Assembly (NCBI RefSeq): GCF_901933205.1
Contig: NC_044573.1
Span: forward strand, 29,013,493 to 29,077,492
Length of the DNA stretch: 64,000 nt
Direction: 5' to 3'
From: Camarhynchus parvulus
Taxonomy: Eukaryota > Chordata > Aves > Passeriformes > Thraupidae
Part shown: positions 12,601 to 25,385 of the stretch, piece by piece
How the letters are laid out: every line of letters starts with the position of its first letter
Position numbering within the stretch: position 1 is the first letter of the stretch
The notes under the pieces: generated by a model
Databases searched by the model: none
Told to the model about the DNA's origin: nothing
The model's input: only the letters and a program-made list of their open reading frames with translations
Made by a program: the position numbers and the translations under genes

Positions 12601-15470
12601 GAGACATTATCTGACACTACAGAGATCACCAGAGAAGCCAAAATTTCAAGTATTGAAATATCATATAGCAAACTGAAAATAGATATCTAACAGGGAGCAT
12701 GAATGTTGGGCAACATATAAACAGACACAAAGCCTCAGGGAGGGAAAAGCTTGTTTGATCATCAGCAGGTACCCATTTAACAACACACAGTACTAAGATA
12801 GCTTGAGGCTACTCTACCAATAGCACTGCCCGGGGTGTGATGTGCTCATGTGCCTTCATGGTTCTCAGCAAATCACAGCTGGGAACACCCTGTCAAGAGA
12901 AATAAACCATGAGGACAGAACTGACACACCAGAGCTTATGGGAGCTTCTAGCAACATGGAACACATTTGTCTGTGCCTTCCATTGCTGTAAACCAGCAGT
13001 AGTTTCAGTAGTTTCACAGACCTTCAGAAAGTTACTCTGCTGTAAGAAGTATGTGAGCAGAATCAAATGTACTCTGTAGATTTGCCCAAGTCCCTCAGCC
13101 AGCATTTCAAAAACAGCTTATAATTTTGGCTGCCTCAATTTTTGAGTCTCTTGGTGTCTTAAAAGACACTAAAAATAAAGAGCCAAAATTACAGGTTACT
13201 TTGTGCAACTTGGGCCTCAGTTTCTCTGTACTAAGTTCTGATGTTACTTGGAATTAGAATTGAAGCATGGAGTAAGTTTCTTGAACAATACAAAACTCCA
13301 GAAAACTTTTACTAGATGAGAGTTGACTTGCACTCTCTGTGTCTCAGGTCACTCAGGTTGGAAGATAACAATTCCTTGGCCTGATAACAGACTTGTGCCA
13401 AACAGAAGTAACGTCATTGTTAAGTGGAATTGCAGAAATATGATAAATTATTCATACTACTGCATGTTAGTATGTGTACTGAAAACTACCAGTTTTCTGC
13501 ACATGCCTGAGTTCAGAGGAATGTGATATTAGGGATCACAACTGGCAAATGGAAAAGCCACATGAGACACCGCTGTCAATAATCAACAAACCAAAAAGCA
13601 TGGGAAAATACACATAAAATCTTTCATCCAATGAAAATAAGAGCACTCAGCTTTCTTTTAATTTAGGAACATGCTGTGCTTGCCTGGGGGTTGCAAGGGC
13701 AGGGAAGGGAGAGAGGGTCAGCTCTCCATAGGACTGACCCAGGTTTGAAAATTCACAGCAACTAAAGTGCTGAAAGCCAAGCCTCCCACACATCCTTCCC
13801 CTATGTGTCAGGAAATAGTGTCCCCTGATTGCTCAATCTCTTAAGTCAGATGGCTGGCCTGGAGGGACTAGATGGGTTTTTCGGATACCATCAGACCTTG
13901 GGGGAATTTTATATTGACTAAAGCAGATGGAGCAAGCCCAAAACATTTTGGAGATCCCTTCAAGATGCTATTCAACTCTTGATGAGCCTCCCTGTCAATG
14001 AAGTACAGTAAGTACTTCTGTACTTGGTAAGAAAAATTTTTGTGACCGATTTTCAGGATGAACAGAACTACGCATAAGAAGCACAACTAAAAAAAACCAG
14101 CAGTGATAGCAGCAGACAAGTGATATGGTGTGGTAAAGCCACTAGGCTATCCAGGGAATTTGCTTACTCAGCTCTGTGAAACCATGAGACCTCACTTCGT
14201 AACACATAATATAGACTTCTAAAACCTCAGGGCTACACTGACTGTCATAAGCTGCAACAGGCAATAGCTTTCTGTTCCACAAAACAAAACTGAAAAGATG
14301 CCTGCCTTGTTCATGTTGTGTTTTTTTAATCTTGCTTCCAGGGTAAGTCCATCCATAGTTGAACTAGCAATTTCCTGGCTAGCACAATCTCATCCAAATT
14401 CAAGGATGCTAAAAACCATGCATTCTCATTGGAACTGAGTTTATGTCCTGCCAGATCAATCTCCCTTCCCATTTTTCTTCCCAGCCTTCCACTCAGTGTG
14501 CAACTTTCCTGTTGAACCACAAATGACAGCCCACAGGGAATTTCCAGACTTGCAAACCCCCACAGGTACTGTTGCTAACCTATTGGATGCTGAGACAAAG
14601 GAAAGAAAGAGGAATAATGAGACAGACAGGAAGCAGTCAGATGAAAACAAGTATGGAATTATCTCCTTCTTAGTCCCTCTTCTTACCTTCTCAGCTTTCA
14701 GCAGTTCTGAATATATGCCTAAAGTATTCTAAATTGCCTAAAGTACTTCAGAGAGACTAACTGTTGAACCAGGTAAAAAGTGTTTGTGGCTCCAGACACT
14801 TGCCTTGGCTGTGACAGCTCTCAATTTTTTATTGGGGCATAAAGATTTCTAACAAGTTACTACATTTCTTAAGGAGATTTTTCTTTTACATTGCCAGCTT
14901 TAGTCTTTTGTTAAGAAAAAAAAAGCAGCTTCTTGGAAAAGGAGCTGCTTGGCCCACTGGAAACAAAATTTAGTAAGAAATAAATGGGGTAGAGGAAAAA
15001 ATTCTGATATGTCACAGCAAAGTAGTTCAGATCCCAGTATGATTCCTTCCAAGTCTGAAGACTTCACTTCCAAAGTACATCCTTGCAGGATCTGCTTTTT
15101 GAGACCCTTGCAGGATCTGCTCTTTTTTTGCATCCTTACACATGCAACAGTACAGCTGCTTATTCTCCAGCTCATGATTTGCATAGCATGGCATCCCTTA
15201 GTGGGTATTAGACCTTGACCACCTGCCCAGTATCTCCATTACATTAGCCAGCACAGTGATTAGAGCAACCTGCAAATGTTTCCAGCACAGCTAACTACAC
15301 TCACCTAATTTCAATATGCAGTGGAGATCCCAGTAACCCTCCTTCCTTTCAGTCCTCAATTTTCCTCTTTTATTGCTTTCTCCCTGCCCCGATAACCCAC
15401 TCTGCCACCCTCAAGAGGAAAAGTATTTGCAGACTTTTCCCATTATCAAAACAGCCCGATGCAGGGAATG
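12601..15470. other. non-coding stretch, no gene recognised
   Basis: No repeat family, exon or RNA gene recognised. A small tandem duplication at 15081-15121 is listed separately. The last part, 15340-15470, is pyrimidine-rich and lies directly upstream of the candidate secreted-protein exon, so it may include that gene's promoter. I see no clear TATA box there. Confidence 0.55.
15081..15121. repeat. 25-bp tandem duplication
   Basis: The 16-mer CCTTGCAGGATCTGCT occurs at 15081-15096 and again at 15106-15121, an offset of 25 bases. This looks like a local slippage or duplication event. No function is implied. Confidence 0.8.
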
Positions 15471-15528
15471 CTGACTTGCAGCAGCCTTTCTTGAGACTGA
15501 TTGTTGGCTGAAGCCATTTGCTAACAGC

Positions 15529-15871
15529 ATGGGGACTCGCATTGTGCAATTCACATGGCTTCTGCTCCTCAGCCCAGCTTTCTGTTTATGCTCAAGGGCA
15601 TCATCTCTCCTTCCAGCAACTGCACAGGCCAACAATGCTCCTGCTGGCCAAGAGCTTCCTGCAGTTACAAGTGCTTGCAAAGTGTGTCATCTTCATGCAG
15701 GAGGCCTCAAACTGTTCCTGGGGAAGCAAGCTGCTTCTGTCATGGGTCTCATTAGAGAAGATGCCAATGAAAAGGACAGCTGCCTACACAGCTGTCCCAA
15801 GAACTGCTCTCTTCTCCACTTGAAGAATGAACAGACACCCAGGTGTGAGGTTGTTTTCAATCTCACAGGAG
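15529..15871 (+). CDS. candidate first coding exon of a secreted or membrane protein (unrecognised)
   Basis: An ATG in fair Kozak context (AACAGCATGG) opens 114 codons plus one base, ending at a strong splice donor (GAG|GTAAGG, intron from 15872, phase 1). An in-frame TGA lies about 57 bases upstream with no other ATG between, so 15529 is the first possible start. Residues 1-23 look like a signal peptide: a basic residue near the start, then the hydrophobic core FTWLLLLSPAFCLC. The mature part holds cysteines spaced C-x2-C near residues 50-53 and, near residues 85-105, C-x3-C-x3-C followed by a further cysteine, with two possible N-glycosylation sites (NCS, NLT). The spacing is faintly like the MANSC/MANEC domain (SPINT1, LRP11, KIAA0319), but one cysteine of the usual adjacent pair is missing. 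I could not find the next exon. Overlapping open frames on both strands show that stops are scarce here, so chance is not excluded. If real, it is a gene on the same strand as KIF6 about 17 kb upstream. Confidence 0.42.
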
Positions 15872-16943
15872 GTAAGGTTAACTAAATGCAGCATTGAATT
15901 TTAATTGCAAATAGATACAGCTGTGTGCCCCATTGAAAACATCATCTTATGGAGTAGGCTTGGGAATCTCCGGACTGCAGAGGTATTAAAAAAAAATTAC
16001 TAAGCATCGCTACTTTTAGTTTGGACTTGGACCAGGTGCCTGTATCAGTATCTGCAGGGAGATTCTCCTTGTAGTAGGCGACTTGTTCATGTGTGACCCT
16101 GTTACATCTAGGTTTTAGATGTGAGAGACACCTCTTCTCTGCAGAAGCAGGGGATTCTCTGGAGAGCCATTAATATCAAGCAAGTACGGGGTCAATATGC
16201 TAAATTTGGCAGATTTAGCCAAGTGACTCCCCTTACTTGTTTTAGTAATTTTTTATCACCAGTAGCCTGGCAGAGTGGGACAGGACTTCATTGTCAGGGG
16301 CCAGGGAATTTCCTGTCATCCTCATAAGGAAAGAGGAGCTTCTTGCTGCACAATATGACAAGGAATTAAAGAGTTAAAAAAGAAATCCTACATTGTGGAG
16401 TTACCTAAGGAAGTTGATTTTTGCCTAAGGCTTATTTGGGATTTTCCTTTCCTGCTACCAGAACATGAACTAGCTGAATTTCAGTTAATTTTGCAGTCTT
16501 CTAAAAATATGACCATCCCCTCCTCGCTCTCCTCAGACCTCCCTCATCTCCTGTCACCCCCATCTGCATACAGAAGAGTGCAAAAGCCTGCACTGTCAGC
16601 CCCTCTGCATACCTTTGGGAGAAGCAATCAAACTAAACCTGAATTGTGTGTGCTGCCAAGCTAGCTTCAGGATATTTCAGAGGAGAAAAAGAAAGAAGAA
16701 AGAAAGACAATCAGTACTTGCAGGGATTTGTTCTTGGAAACAAGCAAAAACATGAGGAGCTTTTCTGCAGCAGCTGCACTTACATTGTAGTAGCCGTGTG
16801 TCTGCGTGGATCCTCCCCGTTCTGCAGTCCCGTAATCCACCCAGAGAAATGCCTGTACTGCTCCTCTCGCTGGCACTGCTGTTAGAGTGAGACTGGAACT
16901 GCTGCTGTTTTCACTTTCAGACCAGCCTCTCTCTCAAATCCTC

Positions 16944-16951
16944 TGACGTCA
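16944..16951. promoter_or_regulatory. palindromic CRE (TGACGTCA)
   Basis: A perfect 8-bp CREB/ATF site, TGACGTCA, sits in a CpG-containing patch (about 16790-16980) of otherwise CpG-poor sequence. The motif's binding family is established. Whether it serves a promoter here is inference, since no gene start is visible within a few hundred bases. Confidence 0.3.
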
Positions 16952-17236
16952 GGCAGCCTGCAAGAGATATTTACGGAATGAACAATCTAAAAGTTTTTCT
17001 AGGTAGATTTAAAACTGCAGTTTGGCAGGGGGGAATCTGTAATTTTTAATAGAAAACCTCTCCAAGGGGTTCAGGGAGGAAACTGTGGAGAACTACAGAT
17101 GTGGTTGTATAAGTCCCTGGCAAAAGGCAGTACCTGTACTTTTCCGTCCATGGTATATTATATCCACACCCAGCCTGTAACTATCTGTCATGAAAGTCCC
17201 CATTTGGAAAGTGGTTTTCCAGTCTCTCAGCTGTGC

Positions 17237-17476
17237 TTAAACAGGGTTTGAATCAAGCGTGACATAGAGATCTCTCACAGACACACTCCAAGCTGTGTCC
17301 AGGCTTTTACTGGATTTTACTAAAACAGGACTGAAACAGGGCCTTCCAAGCATCTTGTCCACATCCTCTTTCACTTTGGCACTAACCCCTTTTAGCTGGA
17401 TTGTTTTCTCAAGCATGTGGGCTATTTTGGCCATCTTCCCTCCTAACGTCAAAATATCTTCTCTAGAAATGCGTCA
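17237..17476 (-). pseudogene. minus-strand open frame of unknown origin, possible decayed coding relic
   Basis: On the minus strand an open frame runs from about 17476 down to a TAA at 17237-17239. Its first part reads as an amphipathic helix rich in Lys, Glu, Ile and Leu (for example AKIAHMLEKTIQLKG), followed by a less regular tail. The composition is more protein-like than neighbouring frames. A weak acceptor-like TTTCTAG precedes it in minus orientation, and a variant poly(A) signal ATTAAA occurs about 190 bases further on (near 17050). It could be a terminal exon, a relic of a retroelement ORF, or chance. I do not recognise a family. Confidence 0.18.
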
Positions 17477-19802
17477 TTTCGGATAAATACCAGCTCAGGA
17501 AATTAATTTAGTATTTGATCTCCATTATGCTCTGCTTATTTGCATCTTTCCATTATTCCTTTGCTACTGTACAGTATGACACTTTTCACCTGCTGTGAAA
17601 GCCACTTAGGTGTTATGTGGGAGAGAAGAGATGCTAGAGCAAAAACCAAAACAGTATTAGCATTAATGTTAATCAGTACTTGAAGAGTGAAATGCTCCCA
17701 TGGTATAATCCTGCTGAGGTAAGTGGTGATAAATTTGGACTGATAAGACCTCTTTGTTTTGTATTTAGAAGCTGAGCATGGCTATAAGCCTGTAAGTATC
17801 AGTAGTCCCATCTAAGAGATGAAACAAGTCTGAAGGTGAAGTGATATATGGTGAAAGTCCTTGAGTGAGCTTTGCTTGATTACAGACAAACCTTTTTAAG
17901 AAGTTCAAAACTTATTCAACATTTTCTGCAGGAGTGTACAAATGTGCTGCTATTATAAGCAACTGGGTTTGGTTTTTTTATACCACATCATTTCCATTTG
18001 TAGGCAGTTAAGAAGTATATGTCTTGGTACCACTTTTGGAGATGCAATTGCTATTTCAAAATGTACCAAGGTTCTTTTCTGTGCAACTTACTAGCAGAGC
18101 AAATTTAGCATTTGGGGCTGTGTGGACTAGGTTTATATATATATATATGCATTCTCTTTTCTGCTCTACCATTATCACCTTCAAATCAATAAAAATCATC
18201 TGATCAACTTCAAAAGGCTTAAAATCAAATTTTCTCTGATAACTTTTTAATGGCAGCTTTCCCTATGCACTGTAATATCATCACTATGACCAAAAGCTTT
18301 GAGATACATTCCAGAATAAAATGGTATCTCTTTGAAGAGATTTCTACTTTTATACTTACAAGATGGGTCTAAGAATCTGGCAGATGGAGGAACCAGAAAA
18401 TTATCCCAATTCCAAAGCAGTATTCAGTCAAACGAAGGAAGTAAAATATTTTTATATATAAAGAAAAAAATAAAAAGGTACCCAGTTTTGACAGTGCAAT
18501 CCAAGCACTGACCAAGTGGTGTTGTCCCCTCTGGCTATGAGATTTGTCACTTGTCCACTCAGCATCAACAAGGATCACTCAGGGATGAGTCCCTGCCTTG
18601 TTATGCTGCATGCTAATCTTATTAAAGATCAACCCTGGAGTTACATTGCTACCTGTTGGCAGTTTGTCGCATGGGTATCCAGCAGGAACTCTGAAGGGCA
18701 GAGTGATTCAGGGCTTTTCTGTAGGATACACAAGCTGTTTCTTGCAGGGACTTCCACATCACACCAGATTTACTTGGCTCAGCTCCTCTAAAGCACACTA
18801 GAGGCTCCTGGTGTTTGCTAAAGATGAGATGGCTATCCATGACTCCTCTTTCTTCTGTTTAGTTTATAAGATTATATTACATCTTCTCCCTGGAGAGTGG
18901 AATAGGAGGAACATGGAAATCCTGACCATCAGACAGAAGTAAAGCATGAATAACCACAGCCTGTCTTACAGGCTGAGCCAAGAACAAAATGGCATTCCTT
19001 TATTTTGAAAGATTTTGCAGCAAGATTGAAGTGCCAAGAGACTGAAATTCTCTGTTTACCCATACACGACATGGACAGTGACAGTTAACCTGTGTCCAGT
19101 AGCGCATTTCATTTCTGTCCTGAAGGGATGTGCCCCTTACCATGTAGTTGTTAAGGTAGAAATATTCATCTCATCAGAAGTGCTGTAACATTCCAGCTAC
19201 CATGGACTAAGACAGTATCTCTATGAACCTGTTGCATTTCTCTATGAAAATGAAAGGTAGAATATCCAGTTGTATGGTTGTATATTCATAGCCTCTGCAT
19301 TGAATCCATGGGAGTCAATCCCACAAGATGCCACAGAAGCCCTTTTTGGAACACAACACCATGATATGAAGAGCACAAAGAAATCCTCTGTGGGCAATCT
19401 GTACTCCTGTTGCCTATACTTGAGAACCCTCTCTATTAGATTGGGAATGTACATGCAAGAGAAAAAATTGTTTCATTTTAAACAGAATTTATTTAAAACA
19501 GTAATTCTCTCAAAAGACACTAGAGACAGGCACTTTTGGAGGGTGAGGAGGATCAACTTTGGGCACTGGACCAACACAAGCATGGGCACTACTCAGCCCT
19601 AAAACACAGAGAAAATACAGAGAAACCTCTACATCACTTGCACATGACTGAAACAAGACAGCATGTGCTCCTCAGATCCAAAGCAGCCTAATGCATGTTC
19701 ACATGTGCAACTGTACAAGTCCAGTTGTCATTCCCTTAGTGCTACATAACAAAACAATAAACCAAAGGAAATGAAACCCTATTAAAATACTATTCTTGCT
19801 GC

Positions 19803-19890
19803 CATAGTGGAACAGGCCATTCAGCTCACTAATCTAGTACACTGCCTCAAGCAGTGGTTAGATACCTGATGATTCAGAGCATGAAGAATG
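19803..19890 (-). mobile_element. ancient CR1/L3-like fragment
   Basis: The piece reading GGAACAGGCCATTCAGCTCA and onward, with AGTACACTGCCTCAAGCAGT, resembles old amniote CR1/L3-type elements in antisense ('...cca tctagtccagtat cctgtctc...'). It is short and highly diverged, so the call rests on pattern memory. Confidence 0.4.
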
Positions 19891-22800
19891 GAAAACACAC
19901 TACATCCAGCCAGTTGTGGGCTGGAATATTACGTAAGGATGAGTGGTTGAAGAGAGAAGATAAATTCTTTCTTGAACCCCATAGTTGATCAGTTTACACA
20001 TTTAAGTATGAGGTTATTTCAGATGTTGGGTTTTTTTCTCCTGCACTGGTGTTGCTATGTATGTTATTTCTGCATACATTTCAGTTTGGGAAACTGCCAG
20101 GTTTTTTTCCAATCCACTGAATTCAGGAAATGCAAAGTTATGGCATATGTTCAAAGAACAGCACACACTAAAGCATGCAGAGAGCTCTGTCTTTGTCCTC
20201 AGATGCACACAGCCTTGGCCCTAGTTTTTAAATCCACCCAGGGATTTTCCTTTCATTTTGAATGATGGAATTCTATTCAGTGTGTACTCTTGGCCCCGGG
20301 TTTAGTTCTCCATTGCACTGACCAGAGGGAAACTACCTACAGGTCTTGTAGATATCTTCATTTCCAAGGCTTGAAGCAGCATCATGGCTTACCAAGAATT
20401 AGTAAACAGTTTAAGAGTTTGGAAGGCAAACTGTTGTAGATAAACATGCCAGGAAGGATTGTTCTAAGACACTACCACAGCTACCTCTGAATTGTACCAG
20501 GGATCATACTCTAATCAGTAAAGGGGGAAGAAAGCACTTTCTGGAGCTATACAGTATGTACTTGAGGAGTTTCTTTAGCCACAAAGGACCATGCAGAGCA
20601 CAGGAAGTAGCTGAGTATCATAATCAATGTATAGCATTGAACTGACAGCATTTTAGACTCAGCTTCCTCCAGTATCAGAGGCAACACAAATTAAGAATCA
20701 GTGGAAAATAAGGCTCACGCAACAGAAGGAAATTTCAAATTAAAAGTAATGCAGTGTTAAGTAGAGTAAGACTTACAAAACCTTCATCTCTGCAGTACAT
20801 TGTGACTGAACTCAGAGCCTGAGGCACAGACTGGACTTCTCAAACTAAATCAGCAACTTAGATGGACAGTATTCATACATGAGAATAGATAGAAGGCAGC
20901 ACTAGCTGAGAACACCCTGCCTCCACCACCAACAGAAGAGGAGGCAGAAAGAGTGAGCTTTGTCCCACACGAGGAGCTGTGGCTGGGCTCTGACTCCTTT
21001 GCAGAAGTCAATTAGACCAAAGAGAATTGAGTAGGCAAGACTATTTGGACAGTTGGTAACTAAAATTGTTCTGCAGACATATAATATCAGAATTAAACAA
21101 CATTTTGTAATATATCACAGCCTGACTAGCTATTCCCAGGGCTATCTTAGATCTATTTTGTTTTCCACCAAAAACTGTATAGTGAATTCAGGTTAACCAG
21201 GGTCCTTTGAGAGCTTTGTGGGATAACAGTTTCTTGGCTTCTTTTGTTCACATACTGTAGTGACAACTGTTCAAATGGAGATGCTTCAAAGAAGCCAGAG
21301 AAAAACATACGCACTCAGTAGAAATGCCAGCAATTATATACCACATTAATAGTAATCATCATGTGTTACAGGGGAGCCTAGGTAGGAGAGTTCAATTCTA
21401 AGGAATGTATCAAATTTAAGTGTCTTGACTGGTATTTTTTTCTTTTATTTCCTAGACATTCTCTTTTCTTGCAAAAAGATTTATTTTTAAAAGACTCCGG
21501 GAAGCCAAGAGAGCCTATTAGACTGGCAATTATCCTGAGTCACTTCCTACAATGGTTTAAAACTCAGAAAAATCTTTTTTGTGGGCATGAATGCAAAAGT
21601 ACATCAGTGGCCCAAAGAGTTGAACCAGTAAACCTGAAAGAGTAATAACTTGCAGCTAGTTACATCACATTTTTAATTACATTGAAAGATTGCCAAGGTT
21701 CGAAAATCAAATGCTGAAAAATTATAACTAGCAAACACATTATGATATGGATATGTTTAGACATACCCATGCACAACAGCTGCGGCAGAACATGGGATGG
21801 GATCCAGCGGCCTGCGTTTTAGTTCCAGACATTTAGCTCAAGACAACTCTCTCCTTGCACCTCTTGCCACAGTTGATGTGAGCCTCATGGACGCTCAGTG
21901 ATGAAGCAAGGACCTAAAAATGCAAGCACACAGTTGGAGCTGGTGCTGCAATTTTCGTGCTTGTACACTTTTAGGTGTTTTGGTTCACCAATGCTTATGC
22001 TCTTTACTGTACTTCTTTCTGTATTATTTGCTAATTAAAGAAAAAACTCCCAACAGTTCCAAAACTTTTGCCCATGTAATCCTACTGAATTTTTGAGATA
22101 TGAACATAATCCCCAAGGTCCCCTGAATACAATTTTACTCCACTGCTGTCATGATATGGTACTTCTCTCCTCTTGTGAAGCTGCCATTTCAAGAAGCAAT
22201 GCAATTTGGCCATGATATATTCACATGTCTTCTCAGGCAGGAAAACATAGGAAAGTTCTTGAGCTTTGCTTCTGAAGCATGCTACAGTATTATGGACATA
22301 GACAAATAGTCTTGGCACAAGTATTCTTGGAATTTATACAAACTGTAGAGACTGCTATGCTTCAGCCCCAAGTTTTATTACCACACCAGCCAAAAGTGAC
22401 TTTGTGTGCTACCCCACCTGTAGAAGAAGAAATTAAGACAGCCTGTATATAGGATAAGAGCACAGAATCTTGACTTACAATGCCAAGAAACATTTCCTAG
22501 TTTTATAATATAAGAAATGAAACCAGCAAACAGAACAAAATGAAACATATAGGCATTCTTTTTCCTTTGTACCTATTAAATACCATGACTAAGTCATTCT
22601 CATGTGACACTTAACATTTATTGTGAACACTGTTTTCAGCACCTACACAGTAGTCTATAGAAATGTGTCAATTTACAGGATTAAACAGAAGGCCACCACA
22701 GTCCAGATTACATTTATTTCTTCCTAGACAGAAGAAAACCTAATATTATAAATGAATGAAAGTTTAAAGACAGAATACTCATTTGAAGAATCAGGTTTTA

Positions 22801-25385
22801 GACTGGTCTTGGGGGGGCAGTGAAATATGACAGAAGTATAATCAGTCTTCTAGTGAAGATAGGCAAGAAAGAACAGCTTTCCAAAAATACACTAAGCATA
22901 TTGACTTCTCCAGAGTTTTAGTCACTGCTGATTTACACATGGTTCAACCAGGATTTTGTGTCTGAAGTAAAGCAATGATGCTGGGTGGATGGGGGTTACA
23001 TTATGTAATGGGATGGTTATTGTGCTTAAATTAACAAAAAAAAAAAAAAAAACCAGACAGACAAAAACACTTCACAAAAACCCAGTGAGCTGGAAATGAG
23101 CTGGAAATTCTGAAAAATAAACCAGAATTCTCATAGTCTAAACCCACTATCTCCCAAATCCTATAGTGTCGTCCTTAGGATCCAAACCAGCTTGAAATAA
23201 ACAAAGTTGGGATGCTCAGCATATTCTAAGACCAAGGTACAACATATTGTCAAATGTGCCCTAAAATAGTCATTTTGTTCTGATATAACTATTTATAGAA
23301 GACACGCCATTGGTGAAATTATCAGTGATGAACTAGTTAAGATAAAATTTGTTAACTGGTTTCACAAGAAAAGGCTATTGTACTTTTGATTTGTCATTTC
23401 TTTTGATTATTTCAAGTATAGACAGAAAGGTGACAGGCTTAAACAAATATTTGTATAACTTTTTGTTCATTTCACAGATTTCATGTCACAAAAGTTATTA
23501 CTGTAAGATTGTTTTAGGTACGGGAATTATCTAAAACCTAAAAGTTTTGTTCCTTTTCCTCCTACCTTCCTCCTCCCACCATTAATTTGGCAGATCTAGG
23601 AAGGTATAACAATTTAATTGCCCTTGATCAAGTTTGTCAAGACATGAAAACACAATTTGCTCCTAAGATAAATTCTTCAAACTTCTGAATACTCAATAGT
23701 GTCTAGCTGACATATAAAATAATGCAATATCATGTTATATGTAAGAATTATAATATTATGAAATTATAGTATGTTTGGAGGAAGGGACACTTTCTAAAAT
23801 CTTAAACATATGATTAGATAAAAATTTTACCAGCTTAAATAATTTGAAAAATAGATTGAGGGCTGGAAGGTATGGAAGGGCCCGTGAACCTGCAGGAAGA
23901 GATTGGGTTGTGTGGGGACTGTTAACCAGTGAATCGCAGCCACAGGATTACCAGCCAAGGACTGGCACCAATGCCTGGCTTCCCTGAAAAAACAGAATGA
24001 AGACACTTCTACTTCCTCCCCATCTCTGAAACATGACGAAAACAACTCTATATTATAACCAACCATAGTAGCTCTCTGAAGTCATTCCAGAACCACTGGA
24101 GTGCAGTAATGTTTGGATGTAGCAGGGGGGATCACAAGCAAGTGGCTTCTTCTACATAGAATCAAGGCCTCTGAGGATAGTTAACTTGCCTGAGAGGTTA
24201 GCCCATGAGCATCTCCAGAAATTAGGGAGTGTAAAAGGAATCCAAATGCAGGAGAATGATTAAAAATTGGTGAATGAAGTATTTTGTGAACCTTAGTGCT
24301 GACAGAAGAGCACAAAGCAGCTGTGACAAAGATGTTTTTTACAACAAATAGCTAAACCAGCTTCTTTTCTTCACACTAGTGTTACAAGTCAGATTTAGTT
24401 AATGTCTGTAAATCTCTTTGAGATCTTCCAATGGAAATTACTATTCAAGTTTTACAAAAATATTATATAAAGGAAAGGTTGCAGTGCCAGAATATATACA
24501 ATGGATCTATGGGAAATCATTATTCTTCCATGTTTCAAGAATTGCTTGACAAGTTTTAAAATTATTTCTCTGGGAACTGATCTGACTTAAATGTGCTTAT
24601 CCCTTGCCTTTTGTTAGCTCATGTTTGCATTTACTGTCCATTAATAATAGATGAACACAACAGCCTAAGGTACTTGATTCTCTTATGAACTGTAGATAAT
24701 TCCACATTTCAGTCCTACATAACATCAACAGCATAGGGAAAACTGGAATGTGGCAAGAAGCCCAGGAAAAGGCAAGTTGAGTTGGATTGGGAATTAGCTG
24801 GAAGGATAATAATCCTGCAAGCCAATATTCATTAAGTAATTTTATGTGCAGCAGAAGAAAATCATGATACACACTTGGCATCTAGAGACTTTAAAATGCT
24901 AAGAAAAATATTTCAATAACTGTACAAATTGGTTAACAATTGTGACGCAAACCATTTATTTCCACGTGCCTTGATTCGACATTATTCAGTTTTACTCAGC
25001 ACTATCCTGAAACTCCAATATATAATCTAAGGAACTGCTTATCAGACAGCCTAGGTATTTTCTGAGATGTTATAAAATCCTTCTTTCCATTTTCCTTCTG
25101 CAGCCATCATTTGCCCTACTTGTAAATCATATTCAGTTCAGCAATATGGGATTAAAATTCTGGAGGTGCTTTGGCATACACTGGGACCTAGGTAAGCCCT
25201 ATGAGGGCATGCAAATATATCAAAACTGTAAAACAAGAATTCAAACCAATTGATAACTAATAACAAAAACAGATAAAAATTAGCATATCTAAATTGCTAT
25301 TCTGGGTTAAATTCATATCTGTTCTTAAACTATTAAATATGAGCCAAAATAACACTATCATCTGTAGGTACACACACAGTTTGTG
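19891..25385. other. non-coding stretch, no gene recognised
   Basis: AT-rich unique-looking sequence with no convincing exon, RNA gene or repeat family. It contains a 17-base A-run at 23036-23052 (listed) and a small duplication GAGCTGGAAAT near 23087-23108. Open frames are short and unremarkable. Confidence 0.55.
23036..23052. repeat. poly(A) run, 17 bases
   Basis: An uninterrupted run of 17 A residues follows TTAAC. No retroposed body with target duplications was recognised beside it. Confidence 0.9.

Larger units (their letters stand above)
15872..19802. other. non-coding or intronic stretch downstream of the candidate exon
   Basis: If the exon at 15529-15871 is real, this is its first intron. 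I searched for a phase-1 acceptor followed by a cysteine-rich frame and found none convincing. The stretch holds a palindromic CRE (16944-16951), a purine-rich run near 16685-16705, a small minus-strand frame (17237-17476) and a short (TA)n tract near 18137-18150. Confidence 0.5.
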
